Source: Aureivirga marina (GTDB lineage: Bacteria > Bacteroidota > Bacteroidia > Flavobacteriales > Flavobacteriaceae). From it: 64,000 nucleotides of DNA. Below are positions 54,369 to 62,872 of this stretch, one piece after another (the stretch's first letter is position 1; every line of letters begins with the position of its first letter). The stretch is taken from the NCBI RefSeq assembly GCF_015767265.1, contig NZ_JADPIB010000001.1, positions 1-64,000 of the forward strand, in the 5' to 3' direction. The notes under the pieces are model-generated. The model saw only the letters and a list, made by a program, of their open reading frames with translations, did not search any database and was not told where the DNA came from. Both the position numbers and the translations under genes were made by a program.

Positions 54369-55003
54369 ATTAGTTCTTTTTTATATAATTTTTTATATTT
54401 AAGTTTAACATTTGAAGTTATCTCTCTTATAAAATCATTATACTTAGTTTCTTTATATTCTTCTATGCTATATTGTAAATCTTTTAGCTCACTTCCAGAG
54501 TAAATTCCAAAATACCTCTTAATCAAATCACAACGTTCAAAATACCAATTAGCATGTGTATTTTTTTCATTTTTTTTATTTTGAAAGAAGCTCTCACCTT
54601 TTTTAGTTATGTAATATTCTTTTTCTATTTTCTTCATTGAAGAACTTCTTTTAGATTCAAATTTTATTAAATCTAAACTAGTTAGAAATGAAATAATTTC
54701 ATCAATTGATTCATATGCTCCAAAAAAATATTTTTCCATTTCATCCTTTTTTAATTTAGGCTCTTTATTTTTGAATATATTATCAACAATCAATTTTATA
54801 TTATCTCTTTCATTTGGTTTTTTTTCAGAAATCTTAAGTAGTTCGTAAGCTAGGTAATCTGGATTTCTAATTAAAAAATGTATTTTTTGAATTTTCACTT
54901 CACTTTTTAATAAACGAGTGAATTTGGGATTATTATTTATAGGTTCTCCAAAAAAATAAATAATTAGAAAAATACGAATTCGGTCTTTATATACCTTTTC
55001 CAT
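54365..55003 (-). CDS. ABC-three-component middle-component-like winged-helix protein
   Basis: 212 aa. The N-terminal part has the pattern I associate with ABC-3C middle components ('FLIIYFFGEP' followed by 'KSEVKIQKIHFLIRNPDYLA', residues about 12-51). The rest has winged-helix-like spacing (about 75-140, 'SIDEIISFLTSLDLIKFES', 'YYITKKGESFF'). It starts the three-gene module and overlaps the ATPase gene (ATGA). Likely corresponds to LmuC/DdmB-type bridging subunits. Family call from memory of the motif. Confidence 0.68.
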   Translation of the reverse strand: MEKVYKDRIRIFLIIYFFGEPINNNPKFTRLLKSEVKIQKIHFLIRNPDYLAYELLKISEKKPNERDNIKLIVDNIFKNKEPKLKKDEMEKYFFGAYESIDEIISFLTSLDLIKFESKRSSSMKKIEKEYYITKKGESFFQNKKNEKNTHANWYFERCDLIKRYFGIYSGSELKDLQYSIEEYKETKYNDFIREITSNVKLKYKKLYKKELI

Positions 55004-55036
55004 TTTTATTTTTTAAATTAAATTTAGTTTAAATGT

Positions 55037-55063
55037 AAAACTCTTTCAAATTGAAAGAGTTTT
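55037..55063. terminator. Hairpin separating lysis genes from the three-gene module
   Basis: Perfect 13-bp palindromic arms (AAAACTCTTTCAA / TTGAAAGAGTTTT) around one base, T's at either end. It should stop late transcripts before the defence-like operon. Confidence 0.75.
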
Positions 55064-55098
55064 GTAAAAATATAATTTATTAACATAAAATATTTAAT

Positions 55099-55542
55099 TT
55101 AAAATTTATTTTTAACAAATAAACTTACAATTAAACAAACAAATAAAATGAACAACCATAAAACCCAATAGGGAAAGGTTTTCTTTATTTCTTTCTCCTT
55201 AAAAGTTTCCTGGTTTATTTCTTTGTGTTTATAAATAGAATCTTTTTCAACTTTGGTTTCTGCAACTTTGGTTTGAAAGATAACTTTATTTCCTTTTTTA
55301 AGAATTTTAACCTGGTTTTCTCCAGACTTTTTTTCAGAAGAAAAATCTTGTATGGTTGCAGCTAATTCAACTGGAATTTCAAATGAAATAGTATCAAATA
55401 TTGCTTTTGAAATTTCGGTTTGTTTTACTTGTAAAACCTCTTTTAATTTTCGTTTATTTTGAATTTCTGTAGTTGCTTTTTTGGTTGTAACACAACTACA
55501 CAAAAGAAGCAAAATGGAAAAGAAGATAAATTTAGATTTCAT
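55099..55542 (-). CDS. Candidate unimolecular spanin (lysis lipoprotein with C-terminal TM)
   Basis: 147 aa from the ATG at 55542, chosen because it begins a lipoprotein signal (MKSKFIFFSILLLLCSC, lipid Cys about 17). The upstream in-frame residues lie inside the amidase gene. The middle is a charged strand/helix region (about 20-120). The C-terminus is a membrane helix (about 122-142, 'PYWVLWLFILFVCLIVSLF') with a basic end. A lipid-anchored N-terminus plus inner-membrane C-terminus is the u-spanin layout. It overlaps the endolysin gene by 11 nt. Confidence 0.66.
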   Translation of the reverse strand: MKSKFIFFSILLLLCSCVTTKKATTEIQNKRKLKEVLQVKQTEISKAIFDTISFEIPVELAATIQDFSSEKKSGENQVKILKKGNKVIFQTKVAETKVEKDSIYKHKEINQETFKEKEIKKTFPYWVLWLFILFVCLIVSLFVKNKF

Positions 55543-55999
55543 ATCCGATGTTTTTTTCATTAATACAAATTGATTCCAACCACTTTGGAACATTAAAACT
55601 TGGACAAGCTTTATTTGCTACCTGATTATGTCCAATAACTTTTATATCAGGGAAAAGTGCAATAATATCTTCCACATATTGTTGTAGAGATAATTTCTGT
55701 TCAGGTGTTCGAGTATCTTTTGGTTTCATTTTAGAATCACAACCACCAACATAAACTACATGATGAGAAATTGAATTATATCCTTTTGCTCCATTTGTAA
55801 TTTCCCAACCTTCTTTTATTCCATCAGAATCCCAAGGATGAAGATTTTCAATTTTCCCATCTAAATGGATCATATCAGAATAACCAACTCTTTTCCATCC
55901 TCTCCCTTTCAAATGCCAATTTCGAATATCATTACTAGAAACTTTTCTATTTTCTGGCGTAGCGGTACAATGAATTATTAAGTATTGAAGTTTTTTCAT
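55532..55999 (-). CDS. Phage endolysin, N-acetylmuramoyl-L-alanine amidase (Amidase_2)
   Basis: 155 aa, T7-lysozyme/PGRP-like zinc amidase starting at the ATG at 55999 (MKKLQYLIIHCTATPENR). Zinc ligands are visible as His in 'IIHCTAT', His in 'IGHNQVANKACPSF' and Cys in the same segment, with 'SHHVVYVGG' in between. There is no signal peptide, so export needs a holin that I do not identify. Paired with the spanin candidate. Confidence 0.88.
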   Translation of the reverse strand: MKKLQYLIIHCTATPENRKVSSNDIRNWHLKGRGWKRVGYSDMIHLDGKIENLHPWDSDGIKEGWEITNGAKGYNSISHHVVYVGGCDSKMKPKDTRTPEQKLSLQQYVEDIIALFPDIKVIGHNQVANKACPSFNVPKWLESICINEKNIGYEI

Positions 56000-56010
56000 T
56001 TTATGAATGT

Positions 56011-56454
56011 TTAGATTAATTCGAAGCTTAAAACCCAACCAGTAGTTTGATGATAATTTTTCACTGGTTCTGTATTTATTGTAGAAAGAGCAACTTTGAA
56101 AGAACAAGTATTTCCTTTTTCAATATCTGCCATCATTTGATTTACTATTTTTTCAACAGCATTTTGTGTTTGCTCCAGAATTTCCATTTCTTTTTCATTT
56201 CCAGCTTTAGAACTTGTTTTCTGAACAATATAAAACTGTATTCTTGGCATTAAACGCATAGAATCAATATCATTTGAAATAGCATGAAAATCTGGAATAA
56301 CATTTACCAGGATAAATTCATGATCTTCATCAGAGATATCTTTAGTATGATTTGCAAAATCTTTATCATCCACCACATGAATTACTTTTGTAGAATTAGA
56401 TATTAGCGCAGCAAATTCTCCAACGTATTCTTTAATCTCACTTAGTTTTAGCAT
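56011..56454 (-). CDS. Phage neck/tail-completion-like protein
   Basis: 147 aa, alpha/beta, ending 'HQTTGWVLSFELI', with 'LMPRIQFYIVQK' in the middle. This size and pattern are like tail-terminator or neck proteins. It sits between the connector genes and the endolysin, overlapping the 297-aa gene by 17 nt. Function from position and size only. Confidence 0.5.
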   Translation of the reverse strand: MLKLSEIKEYVGEFAALISNSTKVIHVVDDKDFANHTKDISDEDHEFILVNVIPDFHAISNDIDSMRLMPRIQFYIVQKTSSKAGNEKEMEILEQTQNAVEKIVNQMMADIEKGNTCSFKVALSTINTEPVKNYHQTTGWVLSFELI

Positions 56455-57331
56455 TTCGCTCGATGTTTTTAATATTCAAATGATTATCGTATAACTTTAA
56501 AAGAATTGTCCAATACAATTCTTCTTCGGTTTTTTCTTTATCACCAAATACGCCAGATTCCGACAAAGAGAAAAGGACAGAAACTAAACCTATTGATTCA
56601 TTATTTGATTCTGATTTTTGAAAAAGTGGAGAAAGGTTAATCGGATTTCCAGAAACTTCAATTACTTCAGTTGCAATGAATTCTAAACAAGAAGCGAAAT
56701 AGATGAAAATTCCGAACTTCAAATGAATTGGAACTTTCTTAAATTTCTTTGCCCTGGTTTCAACCGAAGCAACATGAAATTTTATTCTTTTATCACCTTG
56801 ATAATTTTCAATTTTATTCTTTCTAGTTTTTGGTTTTGATTCTCGATAAAGAGTAGCAGCTAATAAGTTTAGATCTTCTTCAGAATTAGTTTTAATATAA
56901 TTCTGAAAATGTGTTTGCGCTTCAATAAATTCTCCAAAAGTGATATTTAAAAACAAATCCTTTGGACCTATATATTTTTGAAAACCAACTTTAAGAAATG
57001 GAATTTTATTTTCGGTACAATCAAGCTTTATTTGCTTTCGTTCTTTTCCTTCAGCATGAGTAGTATTAAAGAAATTTTCGACCAAATCGGAAAGGTGCAG
57101 CACATTCGAATTTCTATTTAAATATTCTTCTTCAGAAAGTTTTTTTGTACTTCTTTTTATGTTTAAAAACTTATATAAAACATGAATTTTTAAATCAAAA
57201 AAAGAAAGTTCTCCAGATATAAATTGACAAATGCATTTACACAAAAACTGAAACTGATCATTTGTCAATTCTGAAATTTCTTCTGGAAATTCTAATTGAA
57301 TATTTTTCTCTGGAAGTGCTATTGGTATCAT
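56438..57331 (-). CDS. Hypothetical phage structural/assembly protein
   Basis: 297 aa; 'PEEISELTNDQFQFLCKCIC' near the N-terminus, 'LLAATLYR' in the middle (a phrase I recall from bacteroidete phage proteins) and an acidic C-terminal region. No enzyme motif. Translationally coupled to both neighbours (overlaps of 4 and 17 nt), so part of the head-tail joining block. Exact role unknown. Confidence 0.55.
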   Translation of the reverse strand: MIPIALPEKNIQLEFPEEISELTNDQFQFLCKCICQFISGELSFFDLKIHVLYKFLNIKRSTKKLSEEEYLNRNSNVLHLSDLVENFFNTTHAEGKERKQIKLDCTENKIPFLKVGFQKYIGPKDLFLNITFGEFIEAQTHFQNYIKTNSEEDLNLLAATLYRESKPKTRKNKIENYQGDKRIKFHVASVETRAKKFKKVPIHLKFGIFIYFASCLEFIATEVIEVSGNPINLSPLFQKSESNNESIGLVSVLFSLSESGVFGDKEKTEEELYWTILLKLYDNHLNIKNIERNAKTK

Positions 57332-57624
57332 TTAAGCTGCAATGTTTGAGTGTCTTTTTCTTCAATTACAATTCCATGATCTTCTTTCATTTTCTTAAAA
57401 TCAAACTTTCTTTTTAAAAGTTCCATTAATTGAAAATTACTTTTCTTTTTTCCTCTTTGCTGTTTATTAGCAAAATCAATTATTTCTTTTTTTTTAATGA
57501 TTTTCTGAATTCCTTTTTCTTCTTGTTCATGAATAATTTTAGCAAAAAACTCTTCATTTCTTCTTTCAATTCTTTTTGCTTTCCACTTTTTATAAAGTTG
57601 TTTGAAGTAGTTTATAATTTTCAT
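57328..57624 (-). CDS. Small basic phage protein
   Basis: 98 aa, Lys/Arg-rich coiled coil ('LYKKWKAKRIERRNEEFFAK'). No recognised family. Its 4-nt overlap with the next gene and 9-nt gap to the previous one place it firmly in the late operon. It might be a scaffold-like or assembly factor, a guess from charge and position. Confidence 0.55.
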   Translation of the reverse strand: MKIINYFKQLYKKWKAKRIERRNEEFFAKIIHEQEEKGIQKIIKKKEIIDFANKQQRGKKKSNFQLMELLKRKFDFKKMKEDHGIVIEEKDTQTLQLK

Positions 57625-57633
57625 AATTACTAT

Positions 57634-58587
57634 TTATAAATTGATTGATTTTCCGTTATCCATTAAATCCATATTCATTGGATCTATAATATCTTCTTCC
57701 GTATTTATTAAAAGATCTTCTTCCATTTTTTGAATGTTTAACTTCATGATTTTCTCTAAAAAACTGCTTGCTTTTAATTTGAAATAGTCTTGAACTTCCA
57801 AACGAGCTTGAGAACTCATTACTCCTTTTTCATTATAAATTGTTCCTGGAAACATTTCAACTGGAAGTGTTTTGTATGCTTCATGTAAAGAGAAAAATGC
57901 AATTGCTTTTTGAATAAAATTCACCAATTGTTTTTCTTGAGTATTTAAATCGTTTTCATTCTTTTTCTGAAGTAAAGTATTGAAATTCTCATGTCCAATC
58001 ACTGGAATAATTTCATCCATTTCAATATCATGAATTGCAGATTGAAGTCGAACAAAAAGTTGTCTTGAGTCAAAGTTTTTAAATACTTTTTTAAACTCTT
58101 TTGTTGAAGAAATAAAGTGATTTTTTGCTTCTTTGAATATTTCTGAATTTATCCAGGAATTAAATTGAATTTTCTCCAGATAATCTAAAAGAATGTCCAA
58201 AGCTTTATATCCTCTTTTTCGTGAAGCAATATTATCTGCTTCAATTTGATGAGCAAAAGGAATTTTCTCATCTGCTCCTAATTCAATTTTTCTTCCGTTG
58301 TTGCTATGGTTCAAATCATAATTTGCACAAAAAGCCAAATGTGCAAATTGAGCAATTGGAAGCTGTGTATAACGAATTAAAGTTTGCTCTTCTTCAGTTA
58401 ATTCTTCCTTTTTGTAAATTTTCAGAATCTCTAAATATGTTTCTTCTCCAATTAGATTAATCAAATCTAAAGTTGCGTGTTCAATATCTGTTTTGATATT
58501 TTTATATTTAAAATCTGCATCAAGAAATCCTAAATGTTCTTTTAGTTCTTTTGATCCTTTTCCATCTTTATTAAAAATCAATTCCAT
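57634..58587 (-). CDS. Phage virion protein of unknown class (head/connector position)
   Basis: 317 aa, mainly helical: two similar halves each containing an 'AHLAF/FSLHEAY'-type helix and an 'IGEETYLEI' / 'IGHENFNTL' element, suggesting an internal duplication. That build fits adaptor/connector (gp6/gp15-like) proteins. It directly follows the portal gene (1 nt), where a capsid or protease would normally be expected; the sequence does not look like HK97 capsid. Low certainty on role. Confidence 0.5.
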   Translation of the reverse strand: MELIFNKDGKGSKELKEHLGFLDADFKYKNIKTDIEHATLDLINLIGEETYLEILKIYKKEELTEEEQTLIRYTQLPIAQFAHLAFCANYDLNHSNNGRKIELGADEKIPFAHQIEADNIASRKRGYKALDILLDYLEKIQFNSWINSEIFKEAKNHFISSTKEFKKVFKNFDSRQLFVRLQSAIHDIEMDEIIPVIGHENFNTLLQKKNENDLNTQEKQLVNFIQKAIAFFSLHEAYKTLPVEMFPGTIYNEKGVMSSQARLEVQDYFKLKASSFLEKIMKLNIQKMEEDLLINTEEDIIDPMNMDLMDNGKSINL

Positions 58588-58588
58588 A

Positions 58589-59953
58589 CTAATTATTTTT
58601 TATTCGGTTTTCACTTGATAAATCTTCTTCACGCTCAGGCAAACTTTGGTAGAATCCGAGTTTTATTTTTGTCTTAAAAAAGTATTTGATTAATTGATTG
58701 ATCGTTTTACAAACAATCATTTCTGGAATATTAGTTTCTGTTAAAAGGTGATTTTTTAAAGCATAAAGTTGTTCGCTTCCAGAATCAGATTTTCCATCTG
58801 CTCCAACATTTGCTAAAGCTGAATGCAAACCAAGTCCAGCAACAGTATTAAAATCGAAATGAGTACCGATTTTTAATTGTGCATCCACAAATTCTTTAAT
58901 TTTCTGGTCAATTGGCGTGATTTTCCAACCATGCTCAATTTGCTTTCCACCTAGCGTTTCAATGATTAATTCACTGTGCCAGATTTTACCAACATTATCA
59001 ACATCACTTAATAAATCTGTAATTGTTTTTAATATTTTAGATTTTAATTCATCTAAATATTTTTCTTTATAAACTTGCTTTTTAGCTTCATAGAACTTTT
59101 TCAATTGATCTCTTTTCTTTTCCCAAAAGCGAGCTGGAGAAGTAATATGATATTTAATATTAATTGAATTCTTTGTGTAAGCTTCAATGATATAAGGAAT
59201 TGAAGTAGATCTTTTAATTGAAGCTAAAGAACCGTATAAATCAGGCATTGCATAATCATCCATTCCAAAAGTTGATTGAAAATTATATGCAATTGATATT
59301 GGATATTTATCTGGAGAAAAAGGATCAAACAATGGATAAACTTTAAAATCATTAGAATTTCCATTTTCCCAATCACCAACTACAACATGAGTTGCTTTTT
59401 TTCTTTTATCTGATTTTCGATAAGCCAAACGACATTTTTTAAAAGAAATATGTTCTATCTCTGGGAGAGTGTTTAATCCTAATCTGCTTCCTTTTTTCCT
59501 AATAATTTTTTGGAAACAACTTTCAGTATAATAATAATCTGTTATTGAATTCAGTAAAGTTTTTTCAATATCAAATGAATACAACCATTCTTCTATTTTA
59601 GAATCTTCAACATATTCACGAACAATATTCTTTCCTTCTGGAGTTAATTTATATAATGTTGGTCCTGTTCCCCATAATAGAAAAGCTTTCTTAGTAAGAA
59701 TTCTCGGTGCAAGATGATTTGGAAAGATTGTATCCTGAAGTTGTTTGTCTAACTTATTATCTTTTCCGTATGGAATAACTTCAAAATTCCCAGCTTTTAA
59801 TTTTGTCCTGGTCCAATCTGAAAAATTATGAACTGAAGAATCTGATGTATTAGATCCTCCTCCATTAGATCTTCCATCTATCTGGAAAGTATATAAGTTC
59901 TTTTCATTAAGAACTACATCAATATCATTATCTAAATGTTCGTGTATATACAT
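58589..59953 (-). CDS. Phage portal protein
   Basis: 454 aa. Position right after terminase (via one small gene). The N-terminal part has 'FPNHLAPRILTKKAFLLWGTGP', the middle has a helical stem ('SKILKTITDLLSDVDN') and the C-terminal crown follows 'GLGLHSALANVGADGKSDSGSEQLYAL'. It forms the dodecameric DNA channel and motor dock. Assignment rests on order, size and overall pattern seen in bacteroidete phages. Confidence 0.72.
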   Translation of the reverse strand: MYIHEHLDNDIDVVLNEKNLYTFQIDGRSNGGGSNTSDSSVHNFSDWTRTKLKAGNFEVIPYGKDNKLDKQLQDTIFPNHLAPRILTKKAFLLWGTGPTLYKLTPEGKNIVREYVEDSKIEEWLYSFDIEKTLLNSITDYYYTESCFQKIIRKKGSRLGLNTLPEIEHISFKKCRLAYRKSDKRKKATHVVVGDWENGNSNDFKVYPLFDPFSPDKYPISIAYNFQSTFGMDDYAMPDLYGSLASIKRSTSIPYIIEAYTKNSINIKYHITSPARFWEKKRDQLKKFYEAKKQVYKEKYLDELKSKILKTITDLLSDVDNVGKIWHSELIIETLGGKQIEHGWKITPIDQKIKEFVDAQLKIGTHFDFNTVAGLGLHSALANVGADGKSDSGSEQLYALKNHLLTETNIPEMIVCKTINQLIKYFFKTKIKLGFYQSLPEREEDLSSENRIKNN

Positions 59954-60219
59954 TAAAGTTCAATTTTTTGATTATTAAAAGTCATTAATAAACACACATA
60001 ACATTGCTTTGATTTTTGCTGTACTTCATCAAAGTATTGAAACATCATATCAGCATTTTGCTTTCTAATCTTTGCCTTTTGTACAAAGATTTTTCCACGA
60101 GATTTTTTGTCCGACAAATTGCAAGAGTGAAATGAAAAACTAAAAGTTTGTCCAGCTTCTGTTAGTTCTCGCATCTTCTTAAATGCTTCTTTTATGTGTA
60201 TTGATTTAGAATTGTCCAT
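59953..60219 (-). CDS. Small phage protein between terminase and portal
   Basis: 88 aa from the ATG at 60219; the frame is open 41 codons further, but that region holds an inverted repeat and lacks protein character. Core 'TFSFSFHSCNLSDKKSRGKI', then a basic stretch. Its stop shares one base with the portal start. Similar short conserved proteins occur beside bacteroidete phage portals; role unknown. Confidence 0.58.
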   Translation of the reverse strand: MDNSKSIHIKEAFKKMRELTEAGQTFSFSFHSCNLSDKKSRGKIFVQKAKIRKQNADMMFQYFDEVQQKSKQCYVCLLMTFNNQKIEL

Positions 60220-60332
60220 ACACAATTTTAATCTTAATAGAAGATTGAGAAAAGGACAAAGTCGACCCAAAAAAGAAAAATGTTGGAAATTTTGAAAAAC
60301 TACTCTTGAAATGCTCTTTTTTGCTTCATAGC

Positions 60333-60470
60333 GCATAAACACTAATAAATCATATCTCTAAATAATAATATATAAGTGTCCAGACAAACACAACTCTGAG
60401 CGGGGCGGTCAGAATCGTTTGAAAAACTTTTTTCAAATATTTTTTTCGAGTGAAAACTTAGTGTTTATGC
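60333..60470. repeat. 13-bp inverted repeat enclosing a GC-rich patch (possible packaging or regulatory site)
   Basis: GCATAAACACTAA at 60333-60345 and its exact complement at 60458-60470. Between them 60394-60416 (CTCTGAGCGGGGCGGTCAG...) is strikingly GC-rich for this genome. It lies in the only sizeable gap of the packaging genes, next to the terminase. cos/pac or operator are possibilities. Confidence 0.5.
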
Positions 60471-60492
60471 AGGTTTATAATTTTATAAAATG

Positions 60493-60519
60493 AAAAAAAG
60501 GTCAAATGTTGACCTTTTT
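60493..60519 (-). terminator. Hairpin after the large-terminase gene
   Basis: Palindrome AAAAAAGGTCAA-atg-TTGACCTTTTT, symmetric, 3-nt loop. On the minus strand it follows the terminase stop and is trailed by T7. Confidence 0.78.
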
Positions 60520-60546
60520 CAATTAAAAGTTGACCGAAAAGTAGTT

Positions 60547-62250
60547 TTAGTAAATTTTTGGATCTGAAGAAACATAAGAACTTTCACCATTTAATTTTGC
60601 AAAAAATTCAGGACGACAAAGTAAATACTTTACTGCATCACTCATATTTGTAGAATTTTTAGGAAGAAGATGAAAAGCTAATTTCTCAGATGATTTTTGT
60701 TTATGAATTGTTTTCTTTCCATTTTTATCTTCACGGACAATTATTTTAGTTAACTCCATGGAAGATTTTGCTTCTGGAGCTTCATTTTTATCGATTAAAA
60801 GTTTTGGTAAGCTATGAGATCCAATACACATTGCTAATAATAATTCATATTCTTTTTGTTGTGTTATTGTTGATTGTCCTCGATTCATTAATGTACAAGT
60901 CCAACCAGTAGGATTTCTGTCTTCATCGTATTCGATTGCTTTTTTGAATTTTGAAGCATGATCTTCCCTTACAGCTTCATAAGCATTTGCAGCTCTATCA
61001 TGAAAAAGAATCAATTCTTTTCTTTGATGTTCTTTAAAAAAGTTTCTGAATTGTTTTGCTAGTTCTGGTAAGAAATCTGGAGGGATTGTATATAAATTTT
61101 TAATAATTCTGTATTCAGATCCAAAAGGTTGACCAATTGCCATAGAACACATATTTCCTGTATCTAATCCAGCTTCAATTGGTTCATCTAATTTCAAATA
61201 TTTTAATCCTAAACAACTTTCTGAAACTCCTTCATTAGTCAATTCAAATTGATCATAATAATTATAATTATATGAATCTGAATAAAAATTTGCAGTAGTA
61301 AGATTTGGGTAAAATTTTTGACCTTTTTCAAGCTTTGGCTCAATTGATAAAATAGAAGTTTTTACATCTGTAAAATCCATTTCTTTCAATAAATCATCAA
61401 AGAAACCTGGAGTTAAAATATCAGCATTTACATAAGAAGAAACTTGAAAGTATAAAGTAGAATCTTTTCTTACTTTATCATATCTCTTTGTCCAACGCTC
61501 AATATTTCTATTAATGTTTATTATTTTCTTTTCATCTTTTGCTTTCTCAGCATGATATAATTCAATCCTTAATTCATTCAAAACAAGAGCAACTTGAAAA
61601 ATTAATTTAATCTGCTCTTTATTCATATTCTTTTTTAATCTTAAAATCCAATCATGTTCATTATGATTTTTGTTCGGCATGTCCGTTGTCCAAGTACGTC
61701 CTCGATAATATGGAGATTTTGAAAAACGAATTGCTTCACCTCTTACAGCTGGAGTAAGTTTTCCAATTTTCTTTTCAGATTGAAATTTTGTTTCATCTCC
61801 AATAATATGTTGATACGAATCTCCAGCTCCAGTACTAGGACGATCCATAGAAATCAATTTTATATGTGTTCCTGTGTGAATCGTAATTGTGTGTTTCCAA
61901 AGCTCAGGTTTTTTATATGGTTTTTTAAAATGTGTTGGAGGTCTTTTTCCAACAACATAATGAATATCTTCAATCCATCCATGTCTTTGAAAACCTTCTA
62001 AAAGAGCTGGAACAACATTTTTCAAAGCATTCATATAAGTATCTGAAGAAAGAGCAATATAACAACCTGGCATTTCATGGGAAATATCCATTGTTCTTGT
62101 TGCTTGAATGTCTGTAGTTTTTGAAGTTCCTCTTCCACCAATAACTGCAAGATTTTTTGGTTTTACAAGTTGAATAATTGTAGAAACAATATTTGAATAT
62201 CTTATATCCAAATTTTCATCTTTTAAGTTGATTTTTTTCCTTTTAGTCAT
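60547..62250 (-). CDS. Phage terminase large subunit
   Basis: 567 aa from the ATG at 62250, which overlaps the previous stop by 8 nt (ATGACTAA); an ATG at 62259 is an alternative. ATPase: Walker A 'VIGGRGTSKTT' (about 37-47) and Walker B 'HIIGDETK'. Nuclease domain: 'AGLDTGNMCS' and 'LFHDRAANAYEA'. It translocates DNA into procapsids, so its presence argues that a capsid exists somewhere in this phage. Longer than average. Confidence 0.88.
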   Translation of the reverse strand: MTKRKKINLKDENLDIRYSNIVSTIIQLVKPKNLAVIGGRGTSKTTDIQATRTMDISHEMPGCYIALSSDTYMNALKNVVPALLEGFQRHGWIEDIHYVVGKRPPTHFKKPYKKPELWKHTITIHTGTHIKLISMDRPSTGAGDSYQHIIGDETKFQSEKKIGKLTPAVRGEAIRFSKSPYYRGRTWTTDMPNKNHNEHDWILRLKKNMNKEQIKLIFQVALVLNELRIELYHAEKAKDEKKIININRNIERWTKRYDKVRKDSTLYFQVSSYVNADILTPGFFDDLLKEMDFTDVKTSILSIEPKLEKGQKFYPNLTTANFYSDSYNYNYYDQFELTNEGVSESCLGLKYLKLDEPIEAGLDTGNMCSMAIGQPFGSEYRIIKNLYTIPPDFLPELAKQFRNFFKEHQRKELILFHDRAANAYEAVREDHASKFKKAIEYDEDRNPTGWTCTLMNRGQSTITQQKEYELLLAMCIGSHSLPKLLIDKNEAPEAKSSMELTKIIVREDKNGKKTIHKQKSSEKLAFHLLPKNSTNMSDAVKYLLCRPEFFAKLNGESSYVSSDPKIY

Positions 62251-62872
62251 CTTCTTCATTAAACATTTTAAAAGGTTCAACTTGTGCTTCAGATTTCAGT
62301 TTATCTTTTTGCTTTTCTGTAATATCCATACTATCAATTTGAGCTGCAAGCATATTTCTATCTACTCGTTCTAAATCTTCAATATGATCTGCATTAATAG
62401 TATAAATTGGAGTTTTCGGAATTAGTAAATGTTCTGGAAGCTTTTCTGGTTCTTTTTCTCCAGCTCCAGAAACTTCATAAGCCATTTTCAGTAATTTTCC
62501 AGCTGTAATAATCCCTTTCTCATCTCTTGCAGTTGTTGCAGCTAGATTGGCTAAAGTTTCTATTTTTTCAGCTAACATAGCTCTATAAGCTTCTTTTTTC
62601 GTTTGTCTATCTGAATAAAAGAAGTTCATTGAATCATGGTATCGAGTTTCAGCAGCAGCTTTTGAAAGATCTGGATATTTCTGTAATAATATTTTTACAA
62701 TTTGTTTTTTTACTTTCCATTTATAATATAAATCTCGAACAAGATCTATTTGCTCCAGATACAAAGTCATTTCTTCATCTAATACATCATTTTTTCCATT
62801 AGCCACCCATTCAGTAAGAATTTCATAATGTATTCCTTCTAATTCGCTTTCATAATTTTTTTTCTTTCTCAT
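62243..62872 (-). CDS. Candidate small terminase subunit
   Basis: 209 aa, helical; 'YYKWKVKKQIVKILLQKYPDL' and 'KAAAETRYHDSMNFFYSD' form an N-terminal HTH-like region, followed by coiled-coil and acidic tail. It is directly before and overlapping the large terminase gene, the usual position. It overlaps the 104-aa gene by 4 nt. Confidence 0.62.
   Translation of the reverse strand: MRKKKNYESELEGIHYEILTEWVANGKNDVLDEEMTLYLEQIDLVRDLYYKWKVKKQIVKILLQKYPDLSKAAAETRYHDSMNFFYSDRQTKKEAYRAMLAEKIETLANLAATTARDEKGIITAGKLLKMAYEVSGAGEKEPEKLPEHLLIPKTPIYTINADHIEDLERVDRNMLAAQIDSMDITEKQKDKLKSEAQVEPFKMFNEEDD

Noticed and set aside
60220-60342. Longer start (60342) for the small phage protein
   Set aside because: The extra segment covers one arm of an inverted repeat and does not resemble the family N-terminus; ATG at 60219 is preferred.
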